This document shows positions 17,081 through 26,215 of a DNA stretch of 64,000 nucleotides, in pieces; position 1 is the stretch's first letter, and every line of letters starts with the position of its first letter. A program made the position numbers and the translations under genes. The notes beneath the pieces are model-generated. The model was not told the DNA's origin and did not search any database. It saw nothing but the letters and a program-made list of their open reading frames with translations. This DNA is from Elioraea tepida (GTDB taxonomy: Bacteria > Pseudomonadota > Alphaproteobacteria > Acetobacterales > Acetobacteraceae). The stretch covers positions 2,309,001 through 2,373,000 of the forward strand of contig NZ_CP076448.1 in assembly GCF_019203965.1 (NCBI RefSeq), given 5' to 3'.

Positions 17081-17830
17081 TCAGGCCGCCTTCGCGCCGA
17101 AGACGCGGGCGCAGAAGGCCGGGTAGGTGTCCTCGAGCGCGGCGCGGATCGGCCCGCGCAGGGCGGCGAGATCGTCCTCCGAAGGGGCACGCGTCAGAGG
17201 CACCTCGGCGGGTTCGTCATAGTCGAAACCGGTGGCCGAGCGGACACTCGCGCGCGTCTCTCCCGGGTGAAGCGCGGCGAGGGTGAAACGCGCCCGCACA
17301 GGGTCGAAGGCGAAGACGCAGCGGCCGGTGACGAGGGCCTGGGCGTGACCGCGTCGGAACACGCCGGGAGGCGAAACGCCGGGGGCGGAGACATAGTCCA
17401 CCTTCGGCACGAGCACGCGCGGGCTGTGCTCCTCGCGGAACAGGATCGTTCTCGGAACGGTGAGATACATGAACGGGGCGCCGAAATTGCCCGGCAGCCG
17501 CGCCGCCGAACCGGGGGGCGAGCCGGTGCCGAGCAGGTTGATGTTGGCCGAGCCGTCGATCTGCACCCCGCCGAGGAAGAACAGGTCGATCCTCCCCTGG
17601 CCCGCGAGGTCAAAGAGCTCCCGCGTTCCCTCGGTGAAGGGGTTGCCGACGCGCTTCTGCAGAAGCGAGAGGCGTATGTCGGCGCCGCGGTGGCGGGCGA
17701 GCAGCACAGCATGGGCCGGGATCGGGCTTGCCGCGCCGACGGCGGCGTGTCGGACCGGGTGGGGATGGGGGGCCGTGATCAGGTCGGCGATCGCCGCGAT
17801 CAGCCGTTCCTCTGGCGTCACGGCGCTCAT
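17081..17830 (-). CDS. CoA-transferase family I, beta subunit
   Basis: The 249-residue protein resembles the B subunit of glutaconate/3-oxoacid CoA-transferases and the IpdB-type CoA hydrolases. Key segments are GGVQIDGSANINLLGTG, PKVDYVSAPG and TGRCVFAFDP. Family I beta subunits normally supply the catalytic Glu in an E-x-G motif near the N-terminus. I do not see that motif here: the region reads HPVRHAAVGAASPIPAHAVLLA. A hydrolase-type (IpdAB-like) mechanism is therefore possible. The ATG overlaps the stop of the alpha-subunit gene (ATGA), consistent with a heteromeric enzyme. Confidence 0.85.
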   Translation of the reverse strand: MSAVTPEERLIAAIADLITAPHPHPVRHAAVGAASPIPAHAVLLARHRGADIRLSLLQKRVGNPFTEGTRELFDLAGQGRIDLFFLGGVQIDGSANINLLGTGSPPGSAARLPGNFGAPFMYLTVPRTILFREEHSPRVLVPKVDYVSAPGVSPPGVFRRGHAQALVTGRCVFAFDPVRARFTLAALHPGETRASVRSATGFDYDEPAEVPLTRAPSEDDLAALRGPIRAALEDTYPAFCARVFGAKAA

Positions 17831-18672
17831 GCCGCGGCGCTCGCGACATCGGCGGAACGGGCGGTGAGGGGAAGGTTGGTCGCAAGCCAGGCGCGGAACC
17901 CTTCTTCCGTACGCGCCGCGCGCGCGTACGACTCGATCGCCGCCTGGTCGGGCCCGTAGAGGTCGAGCAGGCCGAGCGGCCACGCCCCGTGCTCGGCGAC
18001 CGCCACGGCCGAGACGTAGAGCGACGAGATCACCCCGGGCGCCATCCTCTCGTCCTCTATCAGGTTCCCCTCGACGACGCGCTCGACCGTGACAAGCGTG
18101 GCCTTCGACGCATGCGCGATGGTGGCGAGCTCGCGCCGGCGGCCGACCCAGACATTGCCCGCACGATCGGCCAGAGCGGCGTGGATCAGCGCCACATCGG
18201 GCGACAGCGCCGGGACGAGCACGATCGAGTCAGGCGCGGCCGAGAACGGGTTGTCGATCACCCGCCAGTCGGTGCGCGCGGCGATGAGGTCGGAGCCGAT
18301 CAGCCCGCGCAGCGGCAGGAAGGGCACCCCCTTCTCGGCGGCCTGAAGTGCCGTGTGCACGGCCGGGCAGGTCCAGTCCTCGATCACGACCGTGCCGGCC
18401 CGGAACGCCGCGGTGAAGCGCGGCGCGAGGCCGGCCTCGCCGAGGGTGACGGCGCTCGTGGTCAGCCGCGCCACGCAGCCGGCGCCGATCAGGAGGTCGG
18501 TCGCAAAGCCGGAGACCGGAACGCCGATCAGGTGAAGGTTTCGCGCCCCGCGCCGGATCAGCGCCGCGGCGAGAGCGACCGGGCAGAGCGAGGTGTCGGG
18601 GGGCAGCGCCACCGTCGCGCCGTCGGGCACGCGGGCGGCGAGGGCGTCGAGATCGAGCAGCGGAACGGTCAT
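17827..18672 (-). CDS. CoA-transferase family I, alpha subunit
   Basis: The 281-residue partner subunit contains PDGATVALPPD near the start, then LIGVPVSGFATDLLIGAG, and IGSDLIAARTDWRVIDNPF. ALSPDVALIHAALADRAGNVW is a hallmark of GctA-like alpha subunits. It pairs with the overlapping beta-subunit gene. The complex acts on an acyl-CoA ester of unknown identity in organic-acid, aromatic or ring-fission catabolism, in keeping with the CaiB-type gene downstream and the dienelactone-hydrolase-like gene upstream. The start gives MTVPLLDLDALAARV. Confidence 0.87.
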   Translation of the reverse strand: MTVPLLDLDALAARVPDGATVALPPDTSLCPVALAAALIRRGARNLHLIGVPVSGFATDLLIGAGCVARLTTSAVTLGEAGLAPRFTAAFRAGTVVIEDWTCPAVHTALQAAEKGVPFLPLRGLIGSDLIAARTDWRVIDNPFSAAPDSIVLVPALSPDVALIHAALADRAGNVWVGRRRELATIAHASKATLVTVERVVEGNLIEDERMAPGVISSLYVSAVAVAEHGAWPLGLLDLYGPDQAAIESYARAARTEEGFRAWLATNLPLTARSADVASAAA

Positions 18673-18715
18673 GCGCCGGTCCTTCGCGCCGGAGGGCCGC
18701 TTTGCCGCACGCGCA

Positions 18716-19417
18716 TCAGCCGAGCCAGCGGGCGAGGAAGGCGGCGGTGCGCCCGTTGGCGATCGCCGCCGCCCGGCCGTCCCAGTGCTGCCCGCTGACG
18801 CGGGCGAAGGCATGGTCCACGCCCGGATACACATGCACCTCAACCACCGGGTTCGGCGCGAGCGCGGCGAGCACCACCCCTTGCGCCGACTTCGGAACGA
18901 ACTTGTCGAGCTCGGCGATGTGGGCGAGGAAGGGCCGCGTGATGCCGGTCGAGCCCTCGGCGAACAGCCCCTCGAGCCCGACGCCGTAATAGGAGACGTT
19001 ACAGTCCGCATCCGACTGCAGCGCCATCATCGCCGCAAGCCGCCCGCCGAGGCAGAACCCCATCGTTCCGGCGCGGCCGTTGCAGCCGGGAAGCGCCCGC
19101 GCCGCCGCGAGCGTCGCCTTGAGGTCCTCCACACCCTTCTCCTGGTCGAAGGCGTTGAACAGGGCGAAGGCCTTGTCCCACTCGGCCTGGGTGCGGTCGG
19201 AGAGGTTCACGCGCGGCTCGAGGCGCCAGAACAGGTCGGGGGCCACCGCGATGAAGCCCTGGTCGGCCACCTGGTCGGCGATCGCCTTGAGGCTGTCGGA
19301 GACTCCGAAGATCTCCTGGATCACCACCACCGCGCCCGCGGGCGTGCGCTTCGGCCGGGCGACATAGGCGAAGAAGCTTCCCGAACCGTCGGTCGCGGAA
19401 ATCGTGATCTCTGCCAT
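18716..19417 (-). CDS. Dienelactone hydrolase-family protein
   Basis: The 233-residue alpha/beta hydrolase has the Cys-Asp-His triad of dienelactone hydrolases: Cys122 in GFCLGG, Asp171 in AELDKFVP, and His202 in PGVDHAF. Glu36 in QEIFGV, the residue that activates the Cys in this family, is also present. True enzymes open 4-carboxymethylene-butenolide in chloroaromatic breakdown, but many members have other ester or lactone substrates. It lies upstream of the CoA-transferase genes on the same strand, 43 bases away. Confidence 0.9.
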   Translation of the reverse strand: MAEITISATDGSGSFFAYVARPKRTPAGAVVVIQEIFGVSDSLKAIADQVADQGFIAVAPDLFWRLEPRVNLSDRTQAEWDKAFALFNAFDQEKGVEDLKATLAAARALPGCNGRAGTMGFCLGGRLAAMMALQSDADCNVSYYGVGLEGLFAEGSTGITRPFLAHIAELDKFVPKSAQGVVLAALAPNPVVEVHVYPGVDHAFARVSGQHWDGRAAAIANGRTAAFLARWLG

Positions 19418-19489
19418 GGCGTCTCCCCTGTACCGGTTGCCGGGCGGACAATACCGGTACGGGCGGTTTCGGGCTAGGATGCGGAGCGC

Positions 19490-20197
19490 ATGCTCCGCCT
19501 CGCCGCCCTCGCCGCCGTCGCGCTGGTCGCGCTGCCAGCACGGGCGGCGCTCGACCCGGCGCTCGCCGCGGAGGGCTGGCGCAGCATCCCCTTCGCCGCG
19601 CCAGGACTCGCGATCGTCCAGGACGGCGAGACAGGGCTCAGGATCGAGGGAAGCGGGGGGATCGCTGTCGTCTTCCAGCCGATGCGCGTGCCGGTCGGGC
19701 CGAACACCTGCCTCTCCTGGCGCTGGCGCGTCGATCGCGGCCCGCCGCCGACCGATCTCACCCGCTCCTCAGGGGCCGATCGCGGCCTTGCCCTCTGGGT
19801 TGGCTTCGAGCCGGATGCGGAGCGCATGGGGCTGTTGCAGCGCTACCTGATGGGTGTGGCCACCATGTCCTCGGGCCGGCGCATGGTTCCTGGGTTCATC
19901 CTCGTCTATGTGCATGGCGGCACGGGCGAGGAGCCGCTCTGGCACCGCTCGCCGCTCACCGGCGGGATCGGCCGGACGATGGTGCTTTCGCCCGCCGGCA
20001 CGGCGATCGGCGAATGGGTCGAGCAGGAGGTTCCGCTCGCCCAGCATTTCCGTGCCGCGTTCGGCATCGCGCCGACGGGCTTCGTCACAGAGCTCGCGAT
20101 CGCTGCGGATGGCGACGACACAGGAGCGGCGATCGCCGCGCGAATCGGCGAGCTGCGCTTCAAGCCCTGCGCGGGGCCGGCCCAGGCGACCCGTTAG
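19490..20197 (+). CDS. Secreted DUF3047-type protein
   Basis: The 235-residue protein starts with a signal peptide (cleaved about residue 18, ARAALD). The mature part resembles DUF3047 proteins: LSWRWRVDRGPPPTDLT, then GADRGLALWVGFE, GFILVYVHGG and a C-terminal TELAIAADGDDTGAAIAARIGELRF. The molecular role of this family is unknown; a jelly-roll-like carbohydrate-binding fold is sometimes suggested. It is monocistronic, divergent from the hydrolase and convergent with the peptide importer operon. Confidence 0.8.
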   Translation: MLRLAALAAVALVALPARAALDPALAAEGWRSIPFAAPGLAIVQDGETGLRIEGSGGIAVVFQPMRVPVGPNTCLSWRWRVDRGPPPTDLTRSSGADRGLALWVGFEPDAERMGLLQRYLMGVATMSSGRRMVPGFILVYVHGGTGEEPLWHRSPLTGGIGRTMVLSPAGTAIGEWVEQEVPLAQHFRAAFGIAPTGFVTELAIAADGDDTGAAIAARIGELRFKPCAGPAQATR

Positions 20198-20335
20198 GCG
20201 ACGCTCTGCAAGCGCTGCGGGTCGTGATGGTCGGCTGCGGCGCACCGGCTTCTCGGGAGGCCCGGGCGGAAGCGCGCGCGTGCCACTGTCAGCACCGGAG
20301 CGCGCGGGGCAGAGCGGTAGGCCGGGCGCTCGGGC

Positions 20336-21361
20336 TCAGGCGGCGAGCCGCCCCTCCTCCACGGCGTGGCAGGCGACCTCGGTCTCGCCGCGGCGGATCA
20401 GGCGCGGCGCCTCCGCCCGGCAGCGGTCATTGGCGAAGGGGCAGCGCGGGTGGAAGCTGCAGCCCGACGGGGGGTCGATCGGCGAGGGCACCTCTCCGCC
20501 CACCGGCGTGCGCTGCCGCCCCGTCATCTCGAGGTCGGGGATCGCCTCGAGCAGAAGCCGCGTGTAGGGGTGCTGCGGTGAAGCAAACAGCGTCTCGCCG
20601 GGAGCGAGCTCGACGATGCGGCCGAGATACATCACGCCGATGCGGTCCGACATGTGCCGCACCACGGCGAGGTTGTGGCTGATGAAGAGATAGGTCAGGC
20701 CGAGCCGCTCCTGCAGGTCCTTCATCAGGTTCAGGATCTGCGCCTGCACCGAGACGTCGAGGGCCGAGGTCGGCTCGTCGCAGACGAGGAACTCCGGGTT
20801 GGAGGAGAGGGCGCGCGCGATCGAGATTCGCTGCCTCTGGCCGCCCGAGAACTCGTGCGGATACTTCTCGGCATCCTTCGGGGAGAGGCCGACCTGGCGC
20901 AGGAGCTCGCCCACCCGCGCCTCGATGTCGGACCGTTCCTTGAGCAGACCGAAGGCGCGGATCGGCTCGGCGATGATGTCGCCCACGCGCCAGCGCGGGT
21001 TGAGGCTCGCGTAGGGGTCCTGGAAGATCATCTGGAGCCGCCGCCGCACCGGCGCCTGCTGTGCCCGCGAGGTGAGCGAGGCGAGGTCGATGCCATCGAT
21101 CCGGATCGTGCCGCGCGTCGGCGCATAGAGGCCGACGACGAGGCGCGCGACGGTCGTCTTGCCGCAGCCTGATTCGCCCACGAGCGACAGCGTGGTTCCC
21201 CGCGGGATGGCGAAGGAGACGCCGGCGACGGCACGCAGGATCCGCCGCCGCTCGCCCTGCAAGAGCCGGATCAGCCAGGGCTTCGAGACGTCGAAGTCGC
21301 GGGCGAGGTCCTCCACCTCGACGAGCGGGCGGGTCGTTGCGGGGGCGGCGTCAAGCGGCAT
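20336..21361 (-). CDS. Peptide ABC transporter ATP-binding protein (DppF/OppF-like)
   Basis: The 341-residue ATPase energises peptide uptake and pairs with the preceding ATPase. It has Walker [11 protein letters not shown]-loop [12 protein letters not shown], signature [14 protein letters not shown], Walker [13 protein letters not shown] and the switch His in FISHNLAV. The oligopeptide C-terminal extension with a CxxHPRCP-type cysteine cluster ([14 protein letters not shown]) is present; in relatives it can bind a Fe-S cluster. The start at [13 protein letters not shown] has a G-rich ribosome site ten bases upstream and overlaps the end of the DppD gene by 11 bases. Confidence 0.94.
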   Translation of the reverse strand: MPLDAAPATTRPLVEVEDLARDFDVSKPWLIRLLQGERRRILRAVAGVSFAIPRGTTLSLVGESGCGKTTVARLVVGLYAPTRGTIRIDGIDLASLTSRAQQAPVRRRLQMIFQDPYASLNPRWRVGDIIAEPIRAFGLLKERSDIEARVGELLRQVGLSPKDAEKYPHEFSGGQRQRISIARALSSNPEFLVCDEPTSALDVSVQAQILNLMKDLQERLGLTYLFISHNLAVVRHMSDRIGVMYLGRIVELAPGETLFASPQHPYTRLLLEAIPDLEMTGRQRTPVGGEVPSPIDPPSGCSFHPRCPFANDRCRAEAPRLIRRGETEVACHAVEEGRLAA

Positions 21362-22337
21362 CGCGCGCATGCCCCCCTTCGGCATAGAGCCAGCACGCGG
21401 CGCGCGAGGGCCCGCCTGTCGCCATCAGCTCGGGCCGCTCGCTGCGGCAGCGGTCGAAGGCCCGCCCGCAGCGCGGGTTGAAGGCGCAGCCTTTCGGGAT
21501 GTCGGTCAGCCGCGGCATCGCGCCGTCGATCTGCCGAAGCCGCGCGACCCGGTGGGTGAGCGGGGGAATCGACCCCATCAGCCCCTCGGTGTAGGGGTGG
21601 CGGGCGTTCTTCACCACTTCGCGCACCGGCCCGATCTCGGCGATCCGCCCCGCATACATCACGGCAACCCGGTCGGCCGTCTCGGCGATCACCCCCATGT
21701 CGTGGGTGATCAGCATCACCGCCGTGCCGTGCTCGCGGCAGAGGCGCTTCAGAAGTGCGATCACCTGCGCCTGGATCGAGACATCAAGCGCCGTCGTCGG
21801 CTCGTCCGCGATCACGAGCCGCGGCTCGGCGCAGAGCGCGAGCGCGATCACCACGCGCTGGCGCATCCCTCCCGAGAACTGGTGCGGGTAAGAATCGATC
21901 CGCTGCGCCCCTCCGGGGATGCCGACGTCCTCGAGCCAGCGGATCGCGCGGGCGCGCGCCTCCCGGTCGGAGAGGCCGAGATGCGTCTGCATCGTCTCGA
22001 CGAGCTGGCGGCCGATCGAGTAGAGCGGGTTCAGCGTGGTCAGCGGGTCCTGGAAGATCGCACCTATCTGCCGGCCGCGGACGCGGCGCATCTCCTCGGG
22101 CGGAAGCGTGTCGATCCGCCGGCCATTGAGCCGGATCTCGCCGCCCGCGATCCGCCCGGGCGGCTCGATCAGCCTGATGATCGCCGCTCCCGTGATCGAC
22201 TTTCCCGCCCCGCTCTCGCCGACCACGCCGAGCACCTCTCCCTCGTCGATCGTGAAGGAGACGTCATCGACCGCCGTCAGCACGCCGCGACGGGTCAGGA
22301 ACTCGACGCGCAAGTTGTTCACCTCGAGCAGCGGCAT
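21351..22337 (-). CDS. Peptide ABC transporter ATP-binding protein (DppD/OppD-like)
   Basis: The 328-residue ATPase has Walker [12 protein letters not shown]-loop [12 protein letters not shown], signature [14 protein letters not shown], Walker [13 protein letters not shown] and switch His in LITHDMGV. It ends with the OppD-type cluster [14 protein letters not shown]. It forms a heterodimer with the DppF-like ATPase. The gene lies 10 bases past the DppC gene and overlaps the DppF gene, in a tight A-B-C-D-F operon on the minus strand. Confidence 0.95.
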   Translation of the reverse strand: MPLLEVNNLRVEFLTRRGVLTAVDDVSFTIDEGEVLGVVGESGAGKSITGAAIIRLIEPPGRIAGGEIRLNGRRIDTLPPEEMRRVRGRQIGAIFQDPLTTLNPLYSIGRQLVETMQTHLGLSDREARARAIRWLEDVGIPGGAQRIDSYPHQFSGGMRQRVVIALALCAEPRLVIADEPTTALDVSIQAQVIALLKRLCREHGTAVMLITHDMGVIAETADRVAVMYAGRIAEIGPVREVVKNARHPYTEGLMGSIPPLTHRVARLRQIDGAMPRLTDIPKGCAFNPRCGRAFDRCRSERPELMATGGPSRAACWLYAEGGHARDAA

Positions 22338-22347
22338 CGCCTTGTCC

Positions 22348-23325
22348 TCAACGCAGCTTCGGGTTCAGCGCATCGCGCAGCCAGTCGCCGAGCAGGTTCA
22401 CCGACAGCACCATCAGTGCGAGCGTGATGCCTGGAAAGACGGTGATCCACCATTCGCCCGAGAACAGGAAATCGTTGCCTATCCGGATCAGCGTGCCGAG
22501 CGAGGGCTGCGTCGGCGGCACGCCGACGCCGAGAAAGGACAGCGTCGCTTCGGCGAGGATGGCGAAGCCGAGATTGAGGGTGGCGATCACGAGCACCGGG
22601 CCCATCACGTTCGGCAGAACGTGCCGCGTCATGATCCTCGCCGGCGAGAGGCCGATCACCCGCGCGGCCATCACATACTCCTTGTTCTTCTCGACGAGGG
22701 TGGAGCCGCGCACCGTGCGCGCGTACTGAACCCAGTTCGAGATGCCGATCGCGAAGATCACCACCCAGAGCGCGATCCGGTCATGCAGCTCGCGCGGCAG
22801 GGCGGCGCGGACGAGACCATCAACCAGCAGGGCGACCAGGATCGCGGGGAAGGTGAGCTTGATGTCGGCGATTCGCATCAGCACCGCATCGGTGGTTCCG
22901 CCGACGAAGCCGGCCACCAGCCCGATCGTGACGCCAAGAGTCATCGCGAACAGGACGGAGCAGAAGCCCACGAACAGCGAGATCCGCGCGCCATACATGA
23001 TCGTCGAGAGCACATCCCGCCCCTGATCGTCGGTGCCGAACAGGAAGCGCGCAGTCCCGCCCTCCATCCAGGCCGGAGGGTTGAATGCGTCCATTAGGTC
23101 GAGAGTGGCGAGGTCGAACGGGTTGTGCGGCGCGAGCACCGGCGCGAACACCGCCCCGCCGATCAGCGCGAGCGCCACCACCGCGGAGACGACGGTGAGC
23201 GGCGAGCGGGAGAAGCTGTACCACAGGTCGCTGTCGAAGAAGCGTGCGACCGGGCCCATGCGTCCCGGCGCCGCCGGCGCCGGCTGCACGACCGCCGCCT
23301 CCGTCGCCGGCGCCTCGCCCGCCAT
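22348..23325 (-). CDS. Peptide ABC transporter permease (DppC-like)
   Basis: The 325-residue inner-membrane permease has six helices and the DppC layout. A short cytoplasmic N-terminus precedes the first helix, then comes HNPFDL, the extracellular FLFGTDDQGRDVLSTIMYGARISL, and the EAA loop EYVMAARVIGLSPARIMTRH. The end LGDWLRDALNPKLR is the canonical DppC C-terminus. The ATG overlaps the DppB stop (TGATG), so the two permease halves are translationally coupled. Confidence 0.95.
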   Translation of the reverse strand: MAGEAPATEAAVVQPAPAAPGRMGPVARFFDSDLWYSFSRSPLTVVSAVVALALIGGAVFAPVLAPHNPFDLATLDLMDAFNPPAWMEGGTARFLFGTDDQGRDVLSTIMYGARISLFVGFCSVLFAMTLGVTIGLVAGFVGGTTDAVLMRIADIKLTFPAILVALLVDGLVRAALPRELHDRIALWVVIFAIGISNWVQYARTVRGSTLVEKNKEYVMAARVIGLSPARIMTRHVLPNVMGPVLVIATLNLGFAILAEATLSFLGVGVPPTQPSLGTLIRIGNDFLFSGEWWITVFPGITLALMVLSVNLLGDWLRDALNPKLR

Positions 23326-24311
23326 CAGCGCGCGCTCCCGATCAGCGAGCCGCGCAGCCGCGGATCGACGAGATAGTAGAGCAGGTCGACCACGAGATTG
23401 ATGAGCACGAAGAGCAGCGCGATCATCATCAGGTAGGCGGCCATGATCGGGATGTCGGCGTTCGCGACCGCCTGGATGAACAGAAGCCCCATGCCCGGCC
23501 ACTGGAACACCGTCTCCGTCACGATCGCGAACGCGATGATCGCGCCGAGCTGCAGACCGGTGATGGTGATGACCGGCACGAGCGTGTTCTTCAGCGCGTG
23601 CCCGAAATGGATCGCGCGATTGGTAAGGCCGCGGGCGCGCGCGAACTTGATGTAGTCGGTGCGCAGCACCTCGAGCATCTCCGACCGCACGAGCCGCATG
23701 ATCAGCGTCATCTGGAACAGGCCGAGCGTGACCGAAGGCAGGATTAGCGCCTTCAGCCCCGAGGCGGTGAGGAAGCCGGTCGTCCACCAGCCCCCCACAA
23801 GCACCGTCTCGCCGCGGCCGAACGAGGGCAGAATGCCGAGCGTGACGGAGAAGATGAGGATCAACAGGATGCCGATCAGGAAGGTGGGCAGCGACACGCC
23901 GATCAGCGAGATCGTGAGGAAGAGGCGGGAGAGCCAGCTCTCCCTGTAGAGCCCGGTGTAGACGCCCATCGGCACGCCGATCGCAAGCGCGAGGAAGGCG
24001 GCGCTGAAGGAGAGCTCGAGGGTCGCCGGCATGCGTTCGAGGATGAGGTCGGAGACCGGGCGCGCGAGCCGGTACGATAGGCCGAAATTGCCCTGCGCGG
24101 CGTTCTTCAGGAACTCCCAGAACTGGACGAAGAAGGGCTGGTCGAGGCCGAGGTCGCGGATCAGTGCCTGGCGCTGCGCCTCCGTATAATCCTGCCCGAG
24201 CATGATCGCCACCGGGTCGCCGACATAGGCGAACATAGCGAAGCTGATCAGGCTCACCGTGAGCATCACGGGCAGGGCCTGCAACAGGCGTGAGACGATG
24301 AAGGCGAACAT
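23325..24311 (-). CDS. Peptide ABC transporter permease (DppB-like)
   Basis: The 328-residue permease starts MFAFIVSRLLQALPVML. It carries the DppB-specific periplasmic loop with DYTEAQRQALIRDLGLDQP and FLKNAAQGNFGLSY. The EAA loop (DYIKFARARGLTNRAIHFGHALKN) and the end ADIPIMAAYLMMIALLFVLINLVVDLLYYLVDP-type helices are standard (quoted in part). It forms the membrane channel with DppC. Confidence 0.95.
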   Translation of the reverse strand: MFAFIVSRLLQALPVMLTVSLISFAMFAYVGDPVAIMLGQDYTEAQRQALIRDLGLDQPFFVQFWEFLKNAAQGNFGLSYRLARPVSDLILERMPATLELSFSAAFLALAIGVPMGVYTGLYRESWLSRLFLTISLIGVSLPTFLIGILLILIFSVTLGILPSFGRGETVLVGGWWTTGFLTASGLKALILPSVTLGLFQMTLIMRLVRSEMLEVLRTDYIKFARARGLTNRAIHFGHALKNTLVPVITITGLQLGAIIAFAIVTETVFQWPGMGLLFIQAVANADIPIMAAYLMMIALLFVLINLVVDLLYYLVDPRLRGSLIGSAR

Positions 24312-24376
24312 CGGCGGTTCCGTTGCCCCGCGCCGATGGAGCGCGCCGCCGGCGCGGGGCGTGGTTCAAACGTGCG

Positions 24377-25966
24377 TCAGTTCACGCGAACGAAGCGGAA
24401 CTGGGGCTGGTTGTTCGCCTGGTGCGGGATCGAGATGTTCGACCGCACCGCCCACGGGATCATCTGGTGGTGCAGCGGGATGTGCGGAACGTCCTCGCGG
24501 TAGAGCCGCAGCGCCTCGTGGATCGCGGCGGTGCGCTTCTCCCGATCAAGCTCGTTCTTCATCGTGTTGATCAGCGCGTCCATGCGGGGGTTGGAGTAGC
24601 GCCCGTAGTTCCAGATTCCGTTGCCCGGGGCGCCGTCGCGCGTCGCGAGCAGGGACTGGAAGGAGTAGAGCGCATCGAGCGTCGGCACGCCCCAGCCGAG
24701 CAGGTAGATCGAGGTGTCCTCGCGCTGGATCTTCGGGAAGAAGTTCGCAAGCGGCATGGCGTTGAGGCTGGTGCGCACGCCGATCCGCGTCCACATCGCC
24801 GCCACCGCCTGGCAGATCTGCTCGTCGTTGATGTAGCGGTTGTTCGGGCAGTCGAGCGTCACCTCGAAGCCCTGGGGGTAGCCGGCCTCGGCGAGCAGCT
24901 GGCGCGCGCGGTCGGGGTTGAAGGGAAGCCGCACGTCCTCCGCCTTGGAATAGCCGTTCACCTGCGGCGGGAAGAAGGTTCCGGTCACGACCGCCTGGCC
25001 GCGCATCACCCGGGTGCGGATCGCCTCGATGTCGATCGCGTGATAGAGCGCCTGCCGCACGCGGAGGTCCTTGAACGGATTGCGGCCCTTGACGTTCGAG
25101 TAGAGCAGCTCGTCGCGATGCACATCCATCGCGAAGAAGATGGTGCGGATCTCGGGGCCTTCGAGCACCGTCACACCTTGCGCGCGCTTCAGCCGCTCGA
25201 GGTCCTGCAGCGGTGGGTCGAGAACGAAATCGATCTCGCCCGAGAGCAGCGCGGCGATGCGTGTGGCGTCCGACGCGATCGGGCGATAGACGATCTCTGT
25301 GACGTTGCTCACGTTCTTCGGGTCGGACCAGCCCCACCAGCGGTCATTGCGGACCATCACCGTGCGCACGTCGGGCTCGCGCACCGTCAGCCGGAACGGG
25401 CCCGTGCCATTGGTGTTGCGCACCGTGTGCGTCTCCTCCCGGGCGCGTGTGTTCTGCGGCTGGGTGACGTTGTTCCGCTCCGACCACTCGCGGTCCATGA
25501 TGTAGACGGAGGCGATCTTCGAGGGCAGGATCGGGTCGGGGATCTTGGTGATGATGTCGACGGTGAAGTCGTCGACCTTCTCGGCCTTCTCCACCGTGTC
25601 GACGAAGATGCCGTAGTTCGAGGTCGGCGCGAGCGCGCGGGTGATCGAGAACACCACGTCGTCGGCGGCGAAGGCCGAGCCGTCATGGAACGTCACGCCG
25701 CGGCGGAGCTCGAAGCGCCAGCGGTTCGGCTCGAGCTGTCGCCAGGCTGTGGCGAGCCCGGGCTCGAGCGCGAGGTTCTGGTCGCGCTTGATCAGCGGCT
25801 CGTAGATCTGGCTGAGCACCATCGTGACGGTGCCAAGGTTCTGTGAATGCGGGTCCATCGTGTTCGGGTCGCCGGCGGCGGACCAGCGCACCGTCCTCGC
25901 CTCGGGCGAGGCGGCGGCCAGGAACACGCCCACGGCCGCCGTCGCGGCCAGAAGCACTCTTTTCAT
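24377..25966 (-). CDS. Peptide ABC transporter substrate-binding protein (DppA/family 5)
   Basis: The 529-residue periplasmic receptor has a signal peptide (MKRVLLAATAAVGVFLAAA, cleaved near SPEA). It has the family 5 solute-binding core: QIYEPLIKRDQNLALEPGLA, RRGVTFHDGSAFAADDVVFS, TGPFRLT and VRQALYHAIDIEAI. It delivers peptides, or possibly other family 5 ligands such as opines or nickel chelates, to the DppBC channel. It is the first gene of the operon; GGGGAGA precedes the start by nine bases. The promoter must lie in the same short region that carries the tracrRNA terminator. Confidence 0.95.
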   Translation of the reverse strand: MKRVLLAATAAVGVFLAAASPEARTVRWSAAGDPNTMDPHSQNLGTVTMVLSQIYEPLIKRDQNLALEPGLATAWRQLEPNRWRFELRRGVTFHDGSAFAADDVVFSITRALAPTSNYGIFVDTVEKAEKVDDFTVDIITKIPDPILPSKIASVYIMDREWSERNNVTQPQNTRAREETHTVRNTNGTGPFRLTVREPDVRTVMVRNDRWWGWSDPKNVSNVTEIVYRPIASDATRIAALLSGEIDFVLDPPLQDLERLKRAQGVTVLEGPEIRTIFFAMDVHRDELLYSNVKGRNPFKDLRVRQALYHAIDIEAIRTRVMRGQAVVTGTFFPPQVNGYSKAEDVRLPFNPDRARQLLAEAGYPQGFEVTLDCPNNRYINDEQICQAVAAMWTRIGVRTSLNAMPLANFFPKIQREDTSIYLLGWGVPTLDALYSFQSLLATRDGAPGNGIWNYGRYSNPRMDALINTMKNELDREKRTAAIHEALRLYREDVPHIPLHHQMIPWAVRSNISIPHQANNQPQFRFVRVN

Positions 25967-26064
25967 CTGCGAAGTCTCCCCAGAGGTTGCTGGCCGGTCG
26001 CTGCGGCCGTTCCTCCGCCTTCTAGCGGATGACAGGCCGGTGACCAAGCGCGGGATCGCACAGG

Positions 26065-26095
26065 AAAAAGGGCGGCAGGCCGTGGCCCGCCGCCC
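26065..26095 (-). terminator. Rho-independent terminator of the tracrRNA
   Basis: GGGCGGC and GCCGCCC pair around a GGCC-containing centre, and the minus strand then reads TTTTT. It lies about 100 bases past the DppA start in the opposite sense to cas9 and ends the tracrRNA. It probably doubles as the last tracrRNA hairpin. Confidence 0.85.
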
Positions 26096-26172
26096 GATCT
26101 GTTGCCCCCGTAGGGACGTGTTCACGGAAGGCCCACAGTCCCCCATCGGCTGACACGGACAAGGACCTTCTG
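26065..26172 (-). ncRNA. Candidate type II-C tracrRNA
   Basis: On the minus strand GCCGATGGGGGACTGTGGGC followed by CTTCCGTGA (26125-26150) is complementary to the crRNA-sense CRISPR repeat, with only a few mismatches and G-U pairs. On the plus strand this reads as a degenerate repeat copy (TCCCCCATCGGCT is an exact 13-base match). Downstream come a small CCC-TAC-GGG hairpin, suited to be the nexus, and then a 26-base GC-rich hairpin ending in TTTTT. The 5' end is inferred from a TTGACA promoter candidate. Size about 108 bases. This RNA guides RNase III processing of crRNA and is required by Cas9. Anti-repeat plus terminator makes the call strong; the exact ends are estimates. Confidence 0.85.
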
Positions 26173-26178
26173 CTGCTG

Positions 26179-26206
26179 AATTGAGCGGAGTGGGACCTCC
26201 TGTCAA
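26179..26206 (-). promoter_or_regulatory. Candidate tracrRNA promoter (TTGACA)
   Basis: The minus strand holds a perfect TTGACA (26201-26206). Sixteen bases on is TCAATT (26179-26184), a weak -10. This would start RNA near 26172, about 20 bases before the anti-repeat. It lies within 60 bases of the cas9 start, so the two divergent units share this region. The -10 match is poor (3 of 6). Confidence 0.5.
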
Positions 26207-26215
26207 TCTGACGCC

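Noticed and set aside
15920-17959. A 679-codon frame on the plus strand
   Set aside because: It runs antisense to the CaiB-type and CoA-transferase genes and has the Arg/Gly/His composition of a shadow frame.
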